Under the pieces are notes generated by a model, which did no database searches, was not told the DNA's origin, and saw nothing but the letters and a program-made list of their open reading frames with translations. Positions 1-6,458 of a stretch of 7,265 nucleotides of DNA are shown in pieces. Position 1 is the first letter of the stretch. Each line of letters opens with the position of its first letter. The stretch spans positions 1 through 7,265 of the forward strand of contig JAFGPZ010000021.1 in assembly GCA_016935935.1 (NCBI GenBank), read 5' to 3'. The translations under genes were made by a program, and so were the position numbers. This stretch comes from Deltaproteobacteria bacterium. GTDB lineage: Bacteria; Desulfobacterota; Syntrophia; Syntrophales; UBA2210.

Positions 1-623
1 CTGAGGTGATGCAGGCAGTAGATGTTCATGTCGAGGACATATACCTTTGCTCCCAGACCGCAGGCCATGAGGGCCGCATTCCTGCCCACAACACCGCCGC
101 CTATGACGACAACGTTGGCCGGCATCGTCCCCGTCACTCCGCCGAGGAGCATACCCCTCCCCCCGAAGGGTTTTTCCAGATACTTTGCCGCCTCCTGTAT
201 GGACATGCGGCCCGCCACCTCACTCATGGGGGTCAGAAGCGGTAACGATCCGTCCGGTCCTTTAACCGTTTCGTAGGCAATGTTTACTGATTTCGTCTTG
301 ATAAATGCCCGGGTAAGTCCTTCATCGGGGGCAAAGTGAAAATAGGTAAAGACGATCTGTCCCTCACTCACCCAGTCATACTCTTGTGGCTGCGGTTCCT
401 TGACGTGCATAACCATGTCGGACCGTTGGTATATCTCCTCCGGCTTTTCCACTATTTCCGCGCCTGTCGCCCGATAGTCTTGATCTTCAAATCCGCTGCC
501 CAATCCCGCTTCCGCTTCCACCAGGACCGTGTGACCGTTCATCTTCATCATCTCCACACCCGACGGGGTCATGGAAACACGGTTTTCTGCCGATTTGATT
601 TCTCTTAAAATTCCTACAATCAT
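1..623 (-). CDS. ald: Alanine dehydrogenase, N-terminal 207 residues (3' end cut by window edge)
   Basis: NAD-dependent oxidative deamination of L-alanine to pyruvate and ammonium (reversible), a soluble cytoplasmic enzyme. Translating the minus strand from the ATG at 621-623 gives a protein starting [20 protein letters not shown]. Residues known from studied alanine dehydrogenases fall at the same numbers: Arg15, Lys75 (MHVKEP), His96 ([10 protein letters not shown]), Ser134 ([12 protein letters not shown]), the NAD-binding glycine loop GGGVVG at 175-180 and the ribose-binding Asp198 (VYVLDMN). The family is about 370 residues long, so roughly the last 160 lie beyond the left edge. A good ribosome site (GGGAGG, 630-635) sits 6 nt before the ATG. 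It follows the exported-protein gene by 59 nt and could be read with it or from its own promoter; I found no convincing promoter. Hand-counted GC is about 56% for 61-600 against about 46% in sampled recJ lines. Product call is near certain. Confidence 0.96.
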   Translation of the reverse strand, partial: MIVGILREIKSAENRVSMTPSGVEMMKMNGHTVLVEAEAGLGSGFEDQDYRATGAEIVEKPEEIYQRSDMVMHVKEPQPQEYDWVSEGQIVFTYFHFAPDEGLTRAFIKTKSVNIAYETVKGPDGSLPLLTPMSEVAGRMSIQEAAKYLEKPFGGRGMLLGGVTGTMPANVVVIGGGVVGRNAALMACGLGAKVYVLDMNIYCLHHL

Positions 624-682
624 TTTCAGCCTCCCGAATTTCTTTATTTAAAATGAAATTACCGGGGCAATCGAAAATTACC

Positions 683-1093
683 CTAATGATGAAGCGTCAT
701 CTTCTTAAGCTTAGCAATCTTGATTTGAAATGTGCCGTACTTTGTTTTGCCATAAGCCTTGTGGTTCGTGTTGAGAATCAAATCCACTTGTCCGTTGCCC
801 ACCAATTTTACGACTCCCGCCAGCTTACCATCCTTTTGAAGAAAAGTGACATCTTTGATCTCCTTGAAGGGCATGGTGTACACACCCTCCCCCATATTTC
901 CCTCAATAAAAGTCTTGCCGTTAATGCTTATGTCGGTGCAGTCTGTTACGATATCCATCTGGTCGATATATGTTGCATTGAATTTTTCCTTCGGAACAGG
1001 AATTTTTTCCGGTGAATCGCCATCTAAACCAGAGCCCATTGCCATTATGACAGGTATTAAAATAAGTAAGATAAAGATAGATGATTTTTTCAT
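683..1093 (-). CDS. Small exported protein of unknown function, 136 aa
   Basis: I do not recognise a named family. The N-terminus is a clear signal peptide: Lys2-Lys3, a hydrophobic stretch at about 5-17 (IFILLILIPVIM), then Ala18-Met19-Gly20, a plausible signal peptidase I site. There is no lipobox cysteine; the only cysteine is Cys52. The mature part, about 116 residues, alternates hydrophobic and polar residues as in beta strands. Two short segments resemble each other, MPFKEIKDVTF (74-84) and IKIAKLKKMTL (124-134), the second preceded by YGKTKYGTFQ; this spacing recalls small periplasmic beta-domain proteins, but that is a loose impression. A ribosome site (AAAGGA, 1100-1105) lies 6 nt before the ATG. 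The start overlaps the stop of the preceding DUF4911-like gene as ATGA, so the two are probably translationally coupled. It likely acts outside the cytoplasmic membrane; no catalytic motif is visible. Confidence 0.8.
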   Translation of the reverse strand: MKKSSIFILLILIPVIMAMGSGLDGDSPEKIPVPKEKFNATYIDQMDIVTDCTDISINGKTFIEGNMGEGVYTMPFKEIKDVTFLQKDGKLAGVVKLVGNGQVDLILNTNHKAYGKTKYGTFQIKIAKLKKMTLHH

Positions 1094-1311
1094 GATAATT
1101 CCTTTCCTTCGATCTCTTCCAAATCGATTTCCTCCTTCAGTGCGGCTACTATACCTTCCACTTCAGACAGAAAACCAGGTGCTATAAGAATTTTTATAAT
1201 CGTTTCATAACGATCTATTGTTGTTACCATAGCCAGGCCTTCATAGGCTTCCAAAATGAACTTTATGTAAAAAACGTTGCCTCTGTTTATCTTATAGTAC
1301 TTCTCAATCAC
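1090..1311 (-). CDS. DUF4911-like small protein, 73 aa, GTG start
   Basis: A small cytoplasmic protein of unknown role. The segment FYIKFILEAYEGLAMVTTID (14-33) followed by IKILIAPGFLSEVEGIVAAL matches my memory of the DUF4911 family, common in deltaproteobacteria: a strand-helix stretch ending in EGLA, a 'T-T-D' turn, then a strand, 'PG' and an amphipathic helix. The C-terminus is strongly acidic (EEIDLEEIEGKE). There is no signal peptide or membrane segment. The start is GTG at 1309-1311: an in-frame TAG lies only a few codons upstream and there is no other candidate start in between. The ribosome site is weak; a GAGGAG exists but about 16 nt upstream, which is too far for efficient use. 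The stop overlaps the next gene's ATG by 4 nt. It is divergent from recJ. The gene is probably real; family assignment is from recall. Confidence 0.78.
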   Translation of the reverse strand: MIEKYYKINRGNVFYIKFILEAYEGLAMVTTIDRYETIIKILIAPGFLSEVEGIVAALKEEIDLEEIEGKELS

Positions 1312-1338
1312 GCCTGGGGGAAAGCCGCTCCTCTTCTA

Positions 1339-1387
1339 ATATCTGAAATGGTAACTATCGGAAATTAACATTGAGCATTTCAAATAT
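1339..1387. repeat. Interrupted inverted repeat in the divergent regulatory region (candidate operator)
   Basis: ATATCTGAAATG at 1339-1350 and CATTTCAAATAT at 1376-1387 are reverse complements at 11 of 12 positions, separated by 25 nt (arm centres 37 nt apart). Extending each arm to 15 nt gives 12 of 15 matches. The right arm overlaps the -35 box of the candidate leftward promoter and ends 18 nt upstream of the recJ -35 box; the left arm falls near the predicted leftward transcription start. Such placement would suit a regulator controlling the DUF4911/exported-protein genes, but the AT-rich sequence makes a chance match possible. Confidence 0.4.
1354..1383 (-). promoter_or_regulatory. Weak candidate sigma-70 promoter for the DUF4911/exported-protein pair
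   Basis: Read on the minus strand, TTGAAA (1378-1383, 5 of 6 consensus) is followed after 18 nt by GATAGT (1354-1359, 4 of 6). Initiation would be near 1347, about 35 nt before the GTG start. A TTGATA a few bases further upstream is an alternative -35 but has a poorer -10. The position is right for the two small genes, but the match is modest. Confidence 0.35.
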
Positions 1388-1405
1388 CAAGAAATAAATA
1401 CATCC

Positions 1406-1434
1406 TTGACATGACGTATCACCTTGAATATAGT
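1406..1434 (+). promoter_or_regulatory. Near-consensus sigma-70 promoter of recJ
   Basis: A perfect -35 box TTGACA (1406-1411), a 17-nt spacer and a -10 box TATAGT (1429-1434, 5 of 6). Transcription should start near 1441, giving a leader of about 28 nt before the ATG at 1469. This also excludes the upstream in-frame TTG at 1424 as the start codon on this transcript, since it lies inside the promoter. Confidence 0.82.
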
Positions 1435-1455
1435 CATTCCAGCTTTCGCTTATTT

Positions 1456-1462
1456 AAAGGAA
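1456..1462 (+). promoter_or_regulatory. Ribosome binding site that fixes the recJ start
   Basis: AAAGGAA lies 6-7 nt before the ATG at 1469. The alternative upstream TTG at 1424 has no comparable site. The sequence sits in a small palindrome (AAAGG-AA-CCTTT), whose loop is too tight for a strong hairpin. Confidence 0.75.
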
Positions 1463-1468
1463 CCTTTG

Positions 1469-3232
1469 ATGCTGCCGACTACATGCTGGGAACTATCCAA
1501 AACAGATGAAGAAAACAAAAATATCTTAATAAAAGAACTCGGAATAAATCCTGTTACATCCCAAATATTGATCAACCGAGGTCTAACTAAGACCGCCGAG
1601 GCGAAAAGTTTTCTTTTCCCTTCCCTTAAAGATCTGCATAACCCCTTTTTGCTCAAAGATATGGCAGAGGCTGTAGAAAGAACCATAAAGGCTCTTCATG
1701 ATGGGGAAAAAATTGCCATCTATGGAGACTATGACGCAGATGGTATAACCGCTACGGCAATCCTGGTGAAATTTCTGCGTCATCTGCAGGAAGATGTCTC
1801 ATACTATATCCCTGACAGAATTACAGAAGGATACGGTTTAAATACAAATGCAATAGATAAGATCAATGGGAATGGTATCGGGCTCATTATTTCTGTAGAT
1901 TGTGGGATCTCCGACGTAGAGGAAGTAAAACATGCCCGATCCGCAGGAATTGACGTCATAATACTTGACCATCACGAAGTCCCAACGATACTCCCAGAGT
2001 GTGTAGCCATAGTTAATCCGAACAGGGACGACTGTACCTTCCCGTTCCGACATCTCGCAGGAGTTGGGGTTGCATTTAATTTTATTATTGCTCTCAGGGG
2101 TAAATTGCGTGGTTTGGGTTTCTGGAAAGATAGCAACTATCCAAACCTCAGAGATTACATGGACCTCGTCGCCCTGGGAACAATTGGTGATCTTTCACCA
2201 CTTGTCGACGAAAACAGGATATTCGCAAAGATAGGCCTTGAAATTATAAATGAAAGGAAGAGAGTTGGACTGAACGCTCTGAGGAAGCAGTGCGGTCTGG
2301 AAAATGACTTCATAGATTCAGATGCGGCGTCATTTAATCTGATCCCCAGGATCAATGCTGCAGGAAGAGTTGGATTACCGGAGAACGCTGTCCGTCTGTT
2401 GCTAACGGAAGATATGGATGAGGCCGCAAAGCTTGCCGCACAGCTTGATTCGTATAACAGAGAACGCCAGAATCTAGAAAGAAGTATTCTGGATGAGGTA
2501 ATTGTCCTGATTGAATCGAAGACGAACAGTATCGATGGGGACAATTCCTTTATCTTTGCCTCTTCAAATTGGCATCCAGGTGTAATAGGCATCGTTTGCT
2601 CCAAAGTTGTCGATCTGTACTATCGACCTACCATTTTGATCAGTCTGAAAAATGGTATAGGGAAGGGATCGGGAAGGAGTATCGGAGAGTTCAATCTTTA
2701 TAATGGGCTAAAAGAAGTATGCTCATCACTCCTTCTGTCATATGGGGGGCATAGATACGCTGCCGGCATTTCTATAAAGGAGGAGGATATAGAGGCCTTT
2801 TCAAAATGCTTCTTCGAAGCAGTTGATAAGGAATGTGACAAATCCTCTTTTGTCCGGAAAACCGTTATAGATGCTGAGTGCACATTAAAAGACATCAATT
2901 ACGACCTGATATCTCAGATTGAAATCCTGTCACCCTTCGGGAATTACAACCCTGAACCTGTATTGAGTGCAAAAAACGTTAAAATCGCTTCTATATCAAC
3001 AGTAGGGAACAATCATCTTAAGATGCGGCTCAAGGGCGAAGGAATGAATTATGATTCTATATGGTTCAGCAGAGGACAGTTTTCCGACACACTCTCAGGA
3101 TCTGTCGTTGACGTTGCCTTTACACCCCAGATCAATACTTGGCGTGGATCAAGCAGCATCCAGCTCAAAATGAAAGACATGGCCCTTTCTGTACTGGCTA
3201 TTGATCGAGTACAGAACAAACAACCTTTTTAG
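1469..3232 (+). CDS. recJ: Single-stranded-DNA-specific exonuclease RecJ, 587 aa
   Basis: Degrades single-stranded DNA 5' to 3' in the cytoplasm, serving RecF-pathway recombination, mismatch repair and base-excision repair. All DHH-superfamily motifs are present: GDYDADG at 86-92, SVDCG with Asp144, DHH at 167-169 (ILDHHEVP) and ALGTIGDLSPL with Asp241; these acidic and histidine residues bind the catalytic metals. The DHHA1 half follows with RINAAGR (294-300), WHPGVIGIV (368-376), GSGRS (400-404) and SYGGHRYAAG (424-433). The last 120 residues or so fit the RecJ OB-fold domain. Length matches the family (about 560-590). I start at the ATG with a good ribosome site; a longer frame opening with TTG at 1424 would begin inside the promoter. 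It appears monocistronic, and its stop is 25 bp from the stop of a convergent gene, with no clear terminator in between. Identity is very secure. Confidence 0.97.
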   Translation: MLPTTCWELSKTDEENKNILIKELGINPVTSQILINRGLTKTAEAKSFLFPSLKDLHNPFLLKDMAEAVERTIKALHDGEKIAIYGDYDADGITATAILVKFLRHLQEDVSYYIPDRITEGYGLNTNAIDKINGNGIGLIISVDCGISDVEEVKHARSAGIDVIILDHHEVPTILPECVAIVNPNRDDCTFPFRHLAGVGVAFNFIIALRGKLRGLGFWKDSNYPNLRDYMDLVALGTIGDLSPLVDENRIFAKIGLEIINERKRVGLNALRKQCGLENDFIDSDAASFNLIPRINAAGRVGLPENAVRLLLTEDMDEAAKLAAQLDSYNRERQNLERSILDEVIVLIESKTNSIDGDNSFIFASSNWHPGVIGIVCSKVVDLYYRPTILISLKNGIGKGSGRSIGEFNLYNGLKEVCSSLLLSYGGHRYAAGISIKEEDIEAFSKCFFEAVDKECDKSSFVRKTVIDAECTLKDINYDLISQIEILSPFGNYNPEPVLSAKNVKIASISTVGNNHLKMRLKGEGMNYDSIWFSRGQFSDTLSGSVVDVAFTPQINTWRGSSSIQLKMKDMALSVLAIDRVQNKQPF

Positions 3233-3257
3233 CCTCCGGAGATTCTGATTAAGACAT

Positions 3258-4505
3258 CTATTCCCAGGTTCTCTTGTCCACTATGAGTGCGTCACTTTCA
3301 GATATGTCCCCCCTTTTTACAATCTCACATGAATCCAGCTTGACGGTGCAGATTGCCTTAAATATATCCTTAAAGCGATTTATTAAGTCTTGCTTATCAT
3401 CATCTGATTCTATAATTGCTGAAATGCAATCCCTATGCGATTCCCTTGTTACGACTAACTGATATTTGATCTCGGTAAAGTATTCCTTTATATTTTTAAG
3501 CTGGCTGGGAGCAATAAACATGCCCCGTACCTTTACGGCGTCCCCTACCCTCCCTGCAATACCGTCGAGACGATATGATGTACGTCCGCAGGGACACTCG
3601 TCAATGATAATTTTCGAGAGATCACCTGTGCCAAACCTGAATAGAAAGAACATGGAATTTAATCTGGTTACCACCACTTCTCCAAGGCTGCCTGGCGCAA
3701 CATTAATCCCTGTTTCAGGGTCTGCAATTTCCACAATCACATCCTCGCATATATGCCATCCTTTCTTTTCCCGACATTCATATGCGATGTCACCTACCTC
3801 TGTGGCACCGTACATTTGGTATGTATCTATGCCATACTTTTCTTCGAAAAGCTGCCTGAGAGATTTTTCAAGCGGTTCCGCAACAAAACTTGCCCTTCGC
3901 AGGCTAAGGTCTCTTTTAAGATCATATCCAAGCTCTTCCGCCTTATTTATAATCGCCTTGAGAAAGCTCGGCGTGCCTGTGTAGCCCGTTACCCCGAGAT
4001 GATTAATCAATTGAACCTGATGTTCAGTTGACGAGGTGCCGGAAGGAATGACTGTCGCGCCCACTGCTCTCAGTCCTTCATGGAATGTCAGTCCCGCGGC
4101 TACCATGTGATAGGAAAAGGTATTGATCACCGTATCAGTTTCACCGAATCCAGCGGCATGATATCCTCGAGCCCAGAGACGATCTTTCTCTCCAAGGTGC
4201 GGTTCATAAACCGGTCCCGGAGAAGTGAATATTCTGTCCGTTTTCAGATCAGCGCAAGAAAACCCACCGTAAGGAGGTTCTTTCAATTCCCATTCAATGA
4301 GTTTATCTCTTGAAATTACAGGAAGTTTTTCCAGGTCGGAAGTAGTCATTATGTCGGAAGGCATCAGATTGCGCTCGTCGCACATCTCTCTTACTCTCTG
4401 TGATTTGGCATACCCTTTTCGAATCATTTCAGAAAGTCTGCGATTTTGTTCTTCTGCCCTCTTTTTATGGAATTGCGTTTCCTTGTCGTCAAAATATGCA
4501 CTCAT
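3258..4505 (-). CDS. PaaK-like (phenylacetate-CoA ligase family) ANL protein with degenerate catalytic motifs, 415 aa
   Basis: The family activates aryl or other carboxylic acids by adenylation and transfer to CoA. Family marks: MYGATEVGDIAYEC (231-244, A5 motif), FRFGTGDLS with Asp295 (A7), AGRVGDAVKVRGMFIAPSQL (317-336, A8 and hinge), and a Cys/His set (Cys244, His251, Cys304, Cys306 of CPCGRT) that resembles a zinc site. Two key elements look changed. The A3 nucleotide loop, normally like SSGTTGKP, reads TSPGPVYEP (94-102). Near the C-terminus, where PaaK has a catalytic lysine before 'RVIDKR', this protein reads ISESDALIVDKR (401-412), leaving Ser or Asp there. It is slightly shorter than typical PaaK (about 430-440). 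I chose the ATG at 4503-4505: GGGG lies 7 nt upstream, whereas the GTG two codons earlier overlaps that site. It follows livF by 35 nt and is the distal gene of the transport cluster. Family call is firm; substrate and activity are unknown. Confidence 0.87.
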   Translation of the reverse strand: MSAYFDDKETQFHKKRAEEQNRRLSEMIRKGYAKSQRVREMCDERNLMPSDIMTTSDLEKLPVISRDKLIEWELKEPPYGGFSCADLKTDRIFTSPGPVYEPHLGEKDRLWARGYHAAGFGETDTVINTFSYHMVAAGLTFHEGLRAVGATVIPSGTSSTEHQVQLINHLGVTGYTGTPSFLKAIINKAEELGYDLKRDLSLRRASFVAEPLEKSLRQLFEEKYGIDTYQMYGATEVGDIAYECREKKGWHICEDVIVEIADPETGINVAPGSLGEVVVTRLNSMFFLFRFGTGDLSKIIIDECPCGRTSYRLDGIAGRVGDAVKVRGMFIAPSQLKNIKEYFTEIKYQLVVTRESHRDCISAIIESDDDKQDLINRFKDIFKAICTVKLDSCEIVKRGDISESDALIVDKRTWE

Positions 4506-4512
4506 TTTCACA

Positions 4513-4516
4513 CCCC
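4513..4516 (-). promoter_or_regulatory. Ribosome binding site favouring the ATG start of the PaaK-like gene
   Basis: On the minus strand GGGGTGTGAAA precedes the ATG at 4503-4505, placing GGGG 7 nt away. The competing GTG at 4509-4511 lies only one base past the GGGG, too close to be served by it. Confidence 0.55.
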
Positions 4517-4540
4517 AGATCTTTTTACTTCACCTATATT

Positions 4541-5344
4541 TTAAAGCCATCTTTTTCTGCGTTTATATGACTTCACGTCTTTATAGGATTTTGCAGTTCC
4601 CGATGCGCCCATACCTAGATAGAACTCTTTGATATCGGGGTTTTCCCTTAGTTCGGAAGCAGAACCTTCCATGACTATTTTTCCATTTTCCATAACATAA
4701 CCATAGTGAGCGATGTGCAGGGCCATATTTGCATTCTGCTCAACGAGAATAATGGTGGTCTCCTGTTCCTTGTTTATTCTTTTAATTATCTGGAATATCT
4801 CTTCCACAATTAATGGGGCCAGGCCGAGAGAGGGTTCATCGAGGAGAAGCAACCTGGGATGAGCCATCAATGCCCTCCCCATGACGAGCATCTGCAGTTC
4901 ACCGCCGCTGCAGTATCCCGCCAGCGTTTTTCTCCTCTTCTTTAGAGGAGGGAAATAATTGTAAATCAGTTCAAGATCCTTTTTGTACGGCTTCCCCCAG
5001 CGTGTCGCCGTACCAACCCTCAAATTTTCTTCAATTGTCAGATACTTGAATGGCTGTCTCCCCTCGAGTACCTGAATTATTCCCCTTCGTGTAATATCTT
5101 CCGGGGAAGAATTCTGGATAGATTTTTCATCAAAGATTATATCGCCGTCGGTGACTCTCCCATTCTCCGGTTTCAGAAGCCCTGAAATTGCCTTCAGGGT
5201 AGTTGTTTTTCCAGCCCCGTTACTTCCCAGCAGGGAAACGATATGATTGTTCTCAACGGTAAGTGAAACACCCTTCAGAACCTGTATAACATCCGAATAA
5301 ACGACACTGATGTTATTTATATGAAGTAATACATTTTCTTTCAT
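4541..5344 (-). CDS. livF: Branched-chain-amino-acid-type ABC transporter ATPase, LivF family, 267 aa
   Basis: One of the two cytoplasmic ATPases that power a Liv/HAAT importer. Walker A is GSNGAGKT (40-47), the Q-loop/'EGR' region is IIQVLEGRQPF (89-99), the ABC signature is CSGGELQML (145-153), Walker B is RLLLLDEPSLGLAP (164-177), and LVEQNANMAL (200-209) is the LivF-type H-loop region, where Gln replaces the usual His. The signature differs from the common LivF LSGGEQQML, with Cys for Leu and Leu for Gln. The normal LivF end, FYLG, is at 241-244; a basic tail of about 20 residues follows, ending KSYKDVKSYKRRKRWL. The ribosome site GGTGAG (5350-5355) is 5 nt before the ATG. The gene is 25 nt downstream of livM and 35 nt upstream of the PaaK-like gene. 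The LivG partner is not in the window. The actual substrate need not be an amino acid given the ligase-like neighbour. Confidence 0.94.
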   Translation of the reverse strand: MKENVLLHINNISVVYSDVIQVLKGVSLTVENNHIVSLLGSNGAGKTTTLKAISGLLKPENGRVTDGDIIFDEKSIQNSSPEDITRRGIIQVLEGRQPFKYLTIEENLRVGTATRWGKPYKKDLELIYNYFPPLKKRRKTLAGYCSGGELQMLVMGRALMAHPRLLLLDEPSLGLAPLIVEEIFQIIKRINKEQETTIILVEQNANMALHIAHYGYVMENGKIVMEGSASELRENPDIKEFYLGMGASGTAKSYKDVKSYKRRKRWL

Positions 5345-5369
5345 TGATACTCACCAATGCACCATGTTT

Positions 5370-6440
5370 TTAATATGAAAAGGGCCATAATCTGAAGCTG
5401 GATCTGACAATTCGCCATGCTTCAGCGAGACCCCTCGGCTCAAAAAAAATGAAAAGCACGATGGCAAGGCCGAAGGCAAGTTCCCTCAATGGGGCCATTG
5501 TAAGCTCCACGCCCTGCAAAATTTCCATATTCATAAGAATATCCGTCACAAGTCGCAGGATTTCATTGAGTGAGGTAATAAATGCGGTACCGAAGATAGC
5601 TCCTGGGATGCTTCCAAGGCCTCCTATAATAACCATGGCCAGGTATTCCACGGACAACCACAGTGTAAATGGTTCGGCCGTAATGCTTGTCATATAATAG
5701 GCCCAAAGAGCGCCGGCAAAGCCTGCATAGAAGGAGCTTATCCCAAATGAAAGGAGCTTGTAACGAAAAATTGGAATACCCATGCCCTCTGCGGCCCTGT
5801 CATTATCCCTGATCGCTATGAAAGCCCGTCCGTATCTTGTCCTGACGATATTTGTTGCTATCAGTGTCATAAGTATAAGGGATATATAAATCACAAAAAA
5901 GAAGCGTATATCGGTCCCAAGTTCCAACCCGAATATTGCCGGCAAAGGGAGAACTATTCCCATCGTTCCCTTTGTGAGGCTTTCCCAGTGCACCAGGAGA
6001 TACTCTATGATGAATTGTCCCGCCAGAGTGGCTATGGTAAGGTAGAGGCCCTTCAACCTGCCTGAAGGTATCCCAAAAATCATACCGATGAACGCGGAAA
6101 TTAAACCGGCAGCTGGAACCGCAAGCCAGAAAGGCACATTTGCATCCGTAGCAAGGATTGCCCCTGCGTAGGCTCCAACTCCAAAGAAGGCTCCGTGCCC
6201 AAGAGATATCTGTCCCGTAAATCCTACCAGTATGTTAAGACCAATTACAGCTATGGACGCTATTCCGATTGTATTTAAGACATATAAGAGATAGGAATCA
6301 CTAATAAAAAATGTACTGAAAAAGAGGATTAAAATACCGGAAATCATGCAGACCCTGCCAAAATCCGTTTCGAAGATTGTAAGTTCCTGTTCGTATCGTT
6401 CCTTAAAATTTCCACAGGGATGTAATTTCAGTTTCCTCAT
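5370..6440 (-). CDS. livM: Branched-chain-amino-acid-type ABC transporter permease, LivM family, 356 aa
   Basis: An inner-membrane channel subunit pairing with LivH. Family motifs: GLNILVGFTGQISLGHGAFF (67-86), the ATPase-contact loop GRAFIAIRDNDRAAEGMG (204-221), VIIGGLGSIPGAIFG (270-284) and the C-terminal FFEPRGL (332-338). Hydrophobic membrane segments run throughout from about residue 31. Before the first one lies a polar, probably cytoplasmic extension of about 28 residues containing PCGNFKERYEQELTIFETDF; many LivM proteins begin almost directly with a membrane helix. I recall similar 'CG-F---Y--D-' heads in some deltaproteobacterial LivM proteins. The start is fixed by an in-frame TGA three codons upstream and lack of an alternative start; the AGGAG site (6453-6457) is 12 nt away, rather long. 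Gaps are 18 nt from livH and 25 nt to livF, so this is one operon. Confidence 0.94.
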   Translation of the reverse strand: MRKLKLHPCGNFKERYEQELTIFETDFGRVCMISGILILFFSTFFISDSYLLYVLNTIGIASIAVIGLNILVGFTGQISLGHGAFFGVGAYAGAILATDANVPFWLAVPAAGLISAFIGMIFGIPSGRLKGLYLTIATLAGQFIIEYLLVHWESLTKGTMGIVLPLPAIFGLELGTDIRFFFVIYISLILMTLIATNIVRTRYGRAFIAIRDNDRAAEGMGIPIFRYKLLSFGISSFYAGFAGALWAYYMTSITAEPFTLWLSVEYLAMVIIGGLGSIPGAIFGTAFITSLNEILRLVTDILMNMEILQGVELTMAPLRELAFGLAIVLFIFFEPRGLAEAWRIVRSSFRLWPFSY

Positions 6441-6458
6441 AACTGTTCAACGCTCCTG

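Noticed and set aside
336..608. Plus-strand open frames over 6-608
   Set aside because: They lie antisense to ald, whose translation shows all the catalytic residues in place; the plus-strand frames show no family motifs.
624..682. Possible promoter or terminator between the exported-protein gene and ald
   Set aside because: There is an AT-rich stretch with short repeated GGTAATTT and weak ATTTC/GAAAT arms, but no GC-rich stem with a T-run and no good -35/-10 pair.
1456..1467. AAAGG-AA-CCTTT palindrome over the recJ ribosome site as a translational switch
   Set aside because: The loop is two bases, or the stem only four weak pairs, too unstable to block the site by itself.
2155..2604. A 149-codon minus-strand frame within recJ
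   Set aside because: It is opposite conserved RecJ motifs, is Ser/Arg/Ile-rich and has no recognisable domain.
3466..3984. A 172-codon plus-strand frame within the PaaK-like gene
   Set aside because: It is antisense to a well supported ANL protein and has low-complexity Ser/Arg-rich content typical of shadow frames.
4512..4540. Terminator or promoter between livF and the PaaK-like gene
   Set aside because: Only an AGATCT palindrome and AT-rich bases are present; nothing like a stem with T-run or a consensus promoter, so the genes are treated as co-transcribed.
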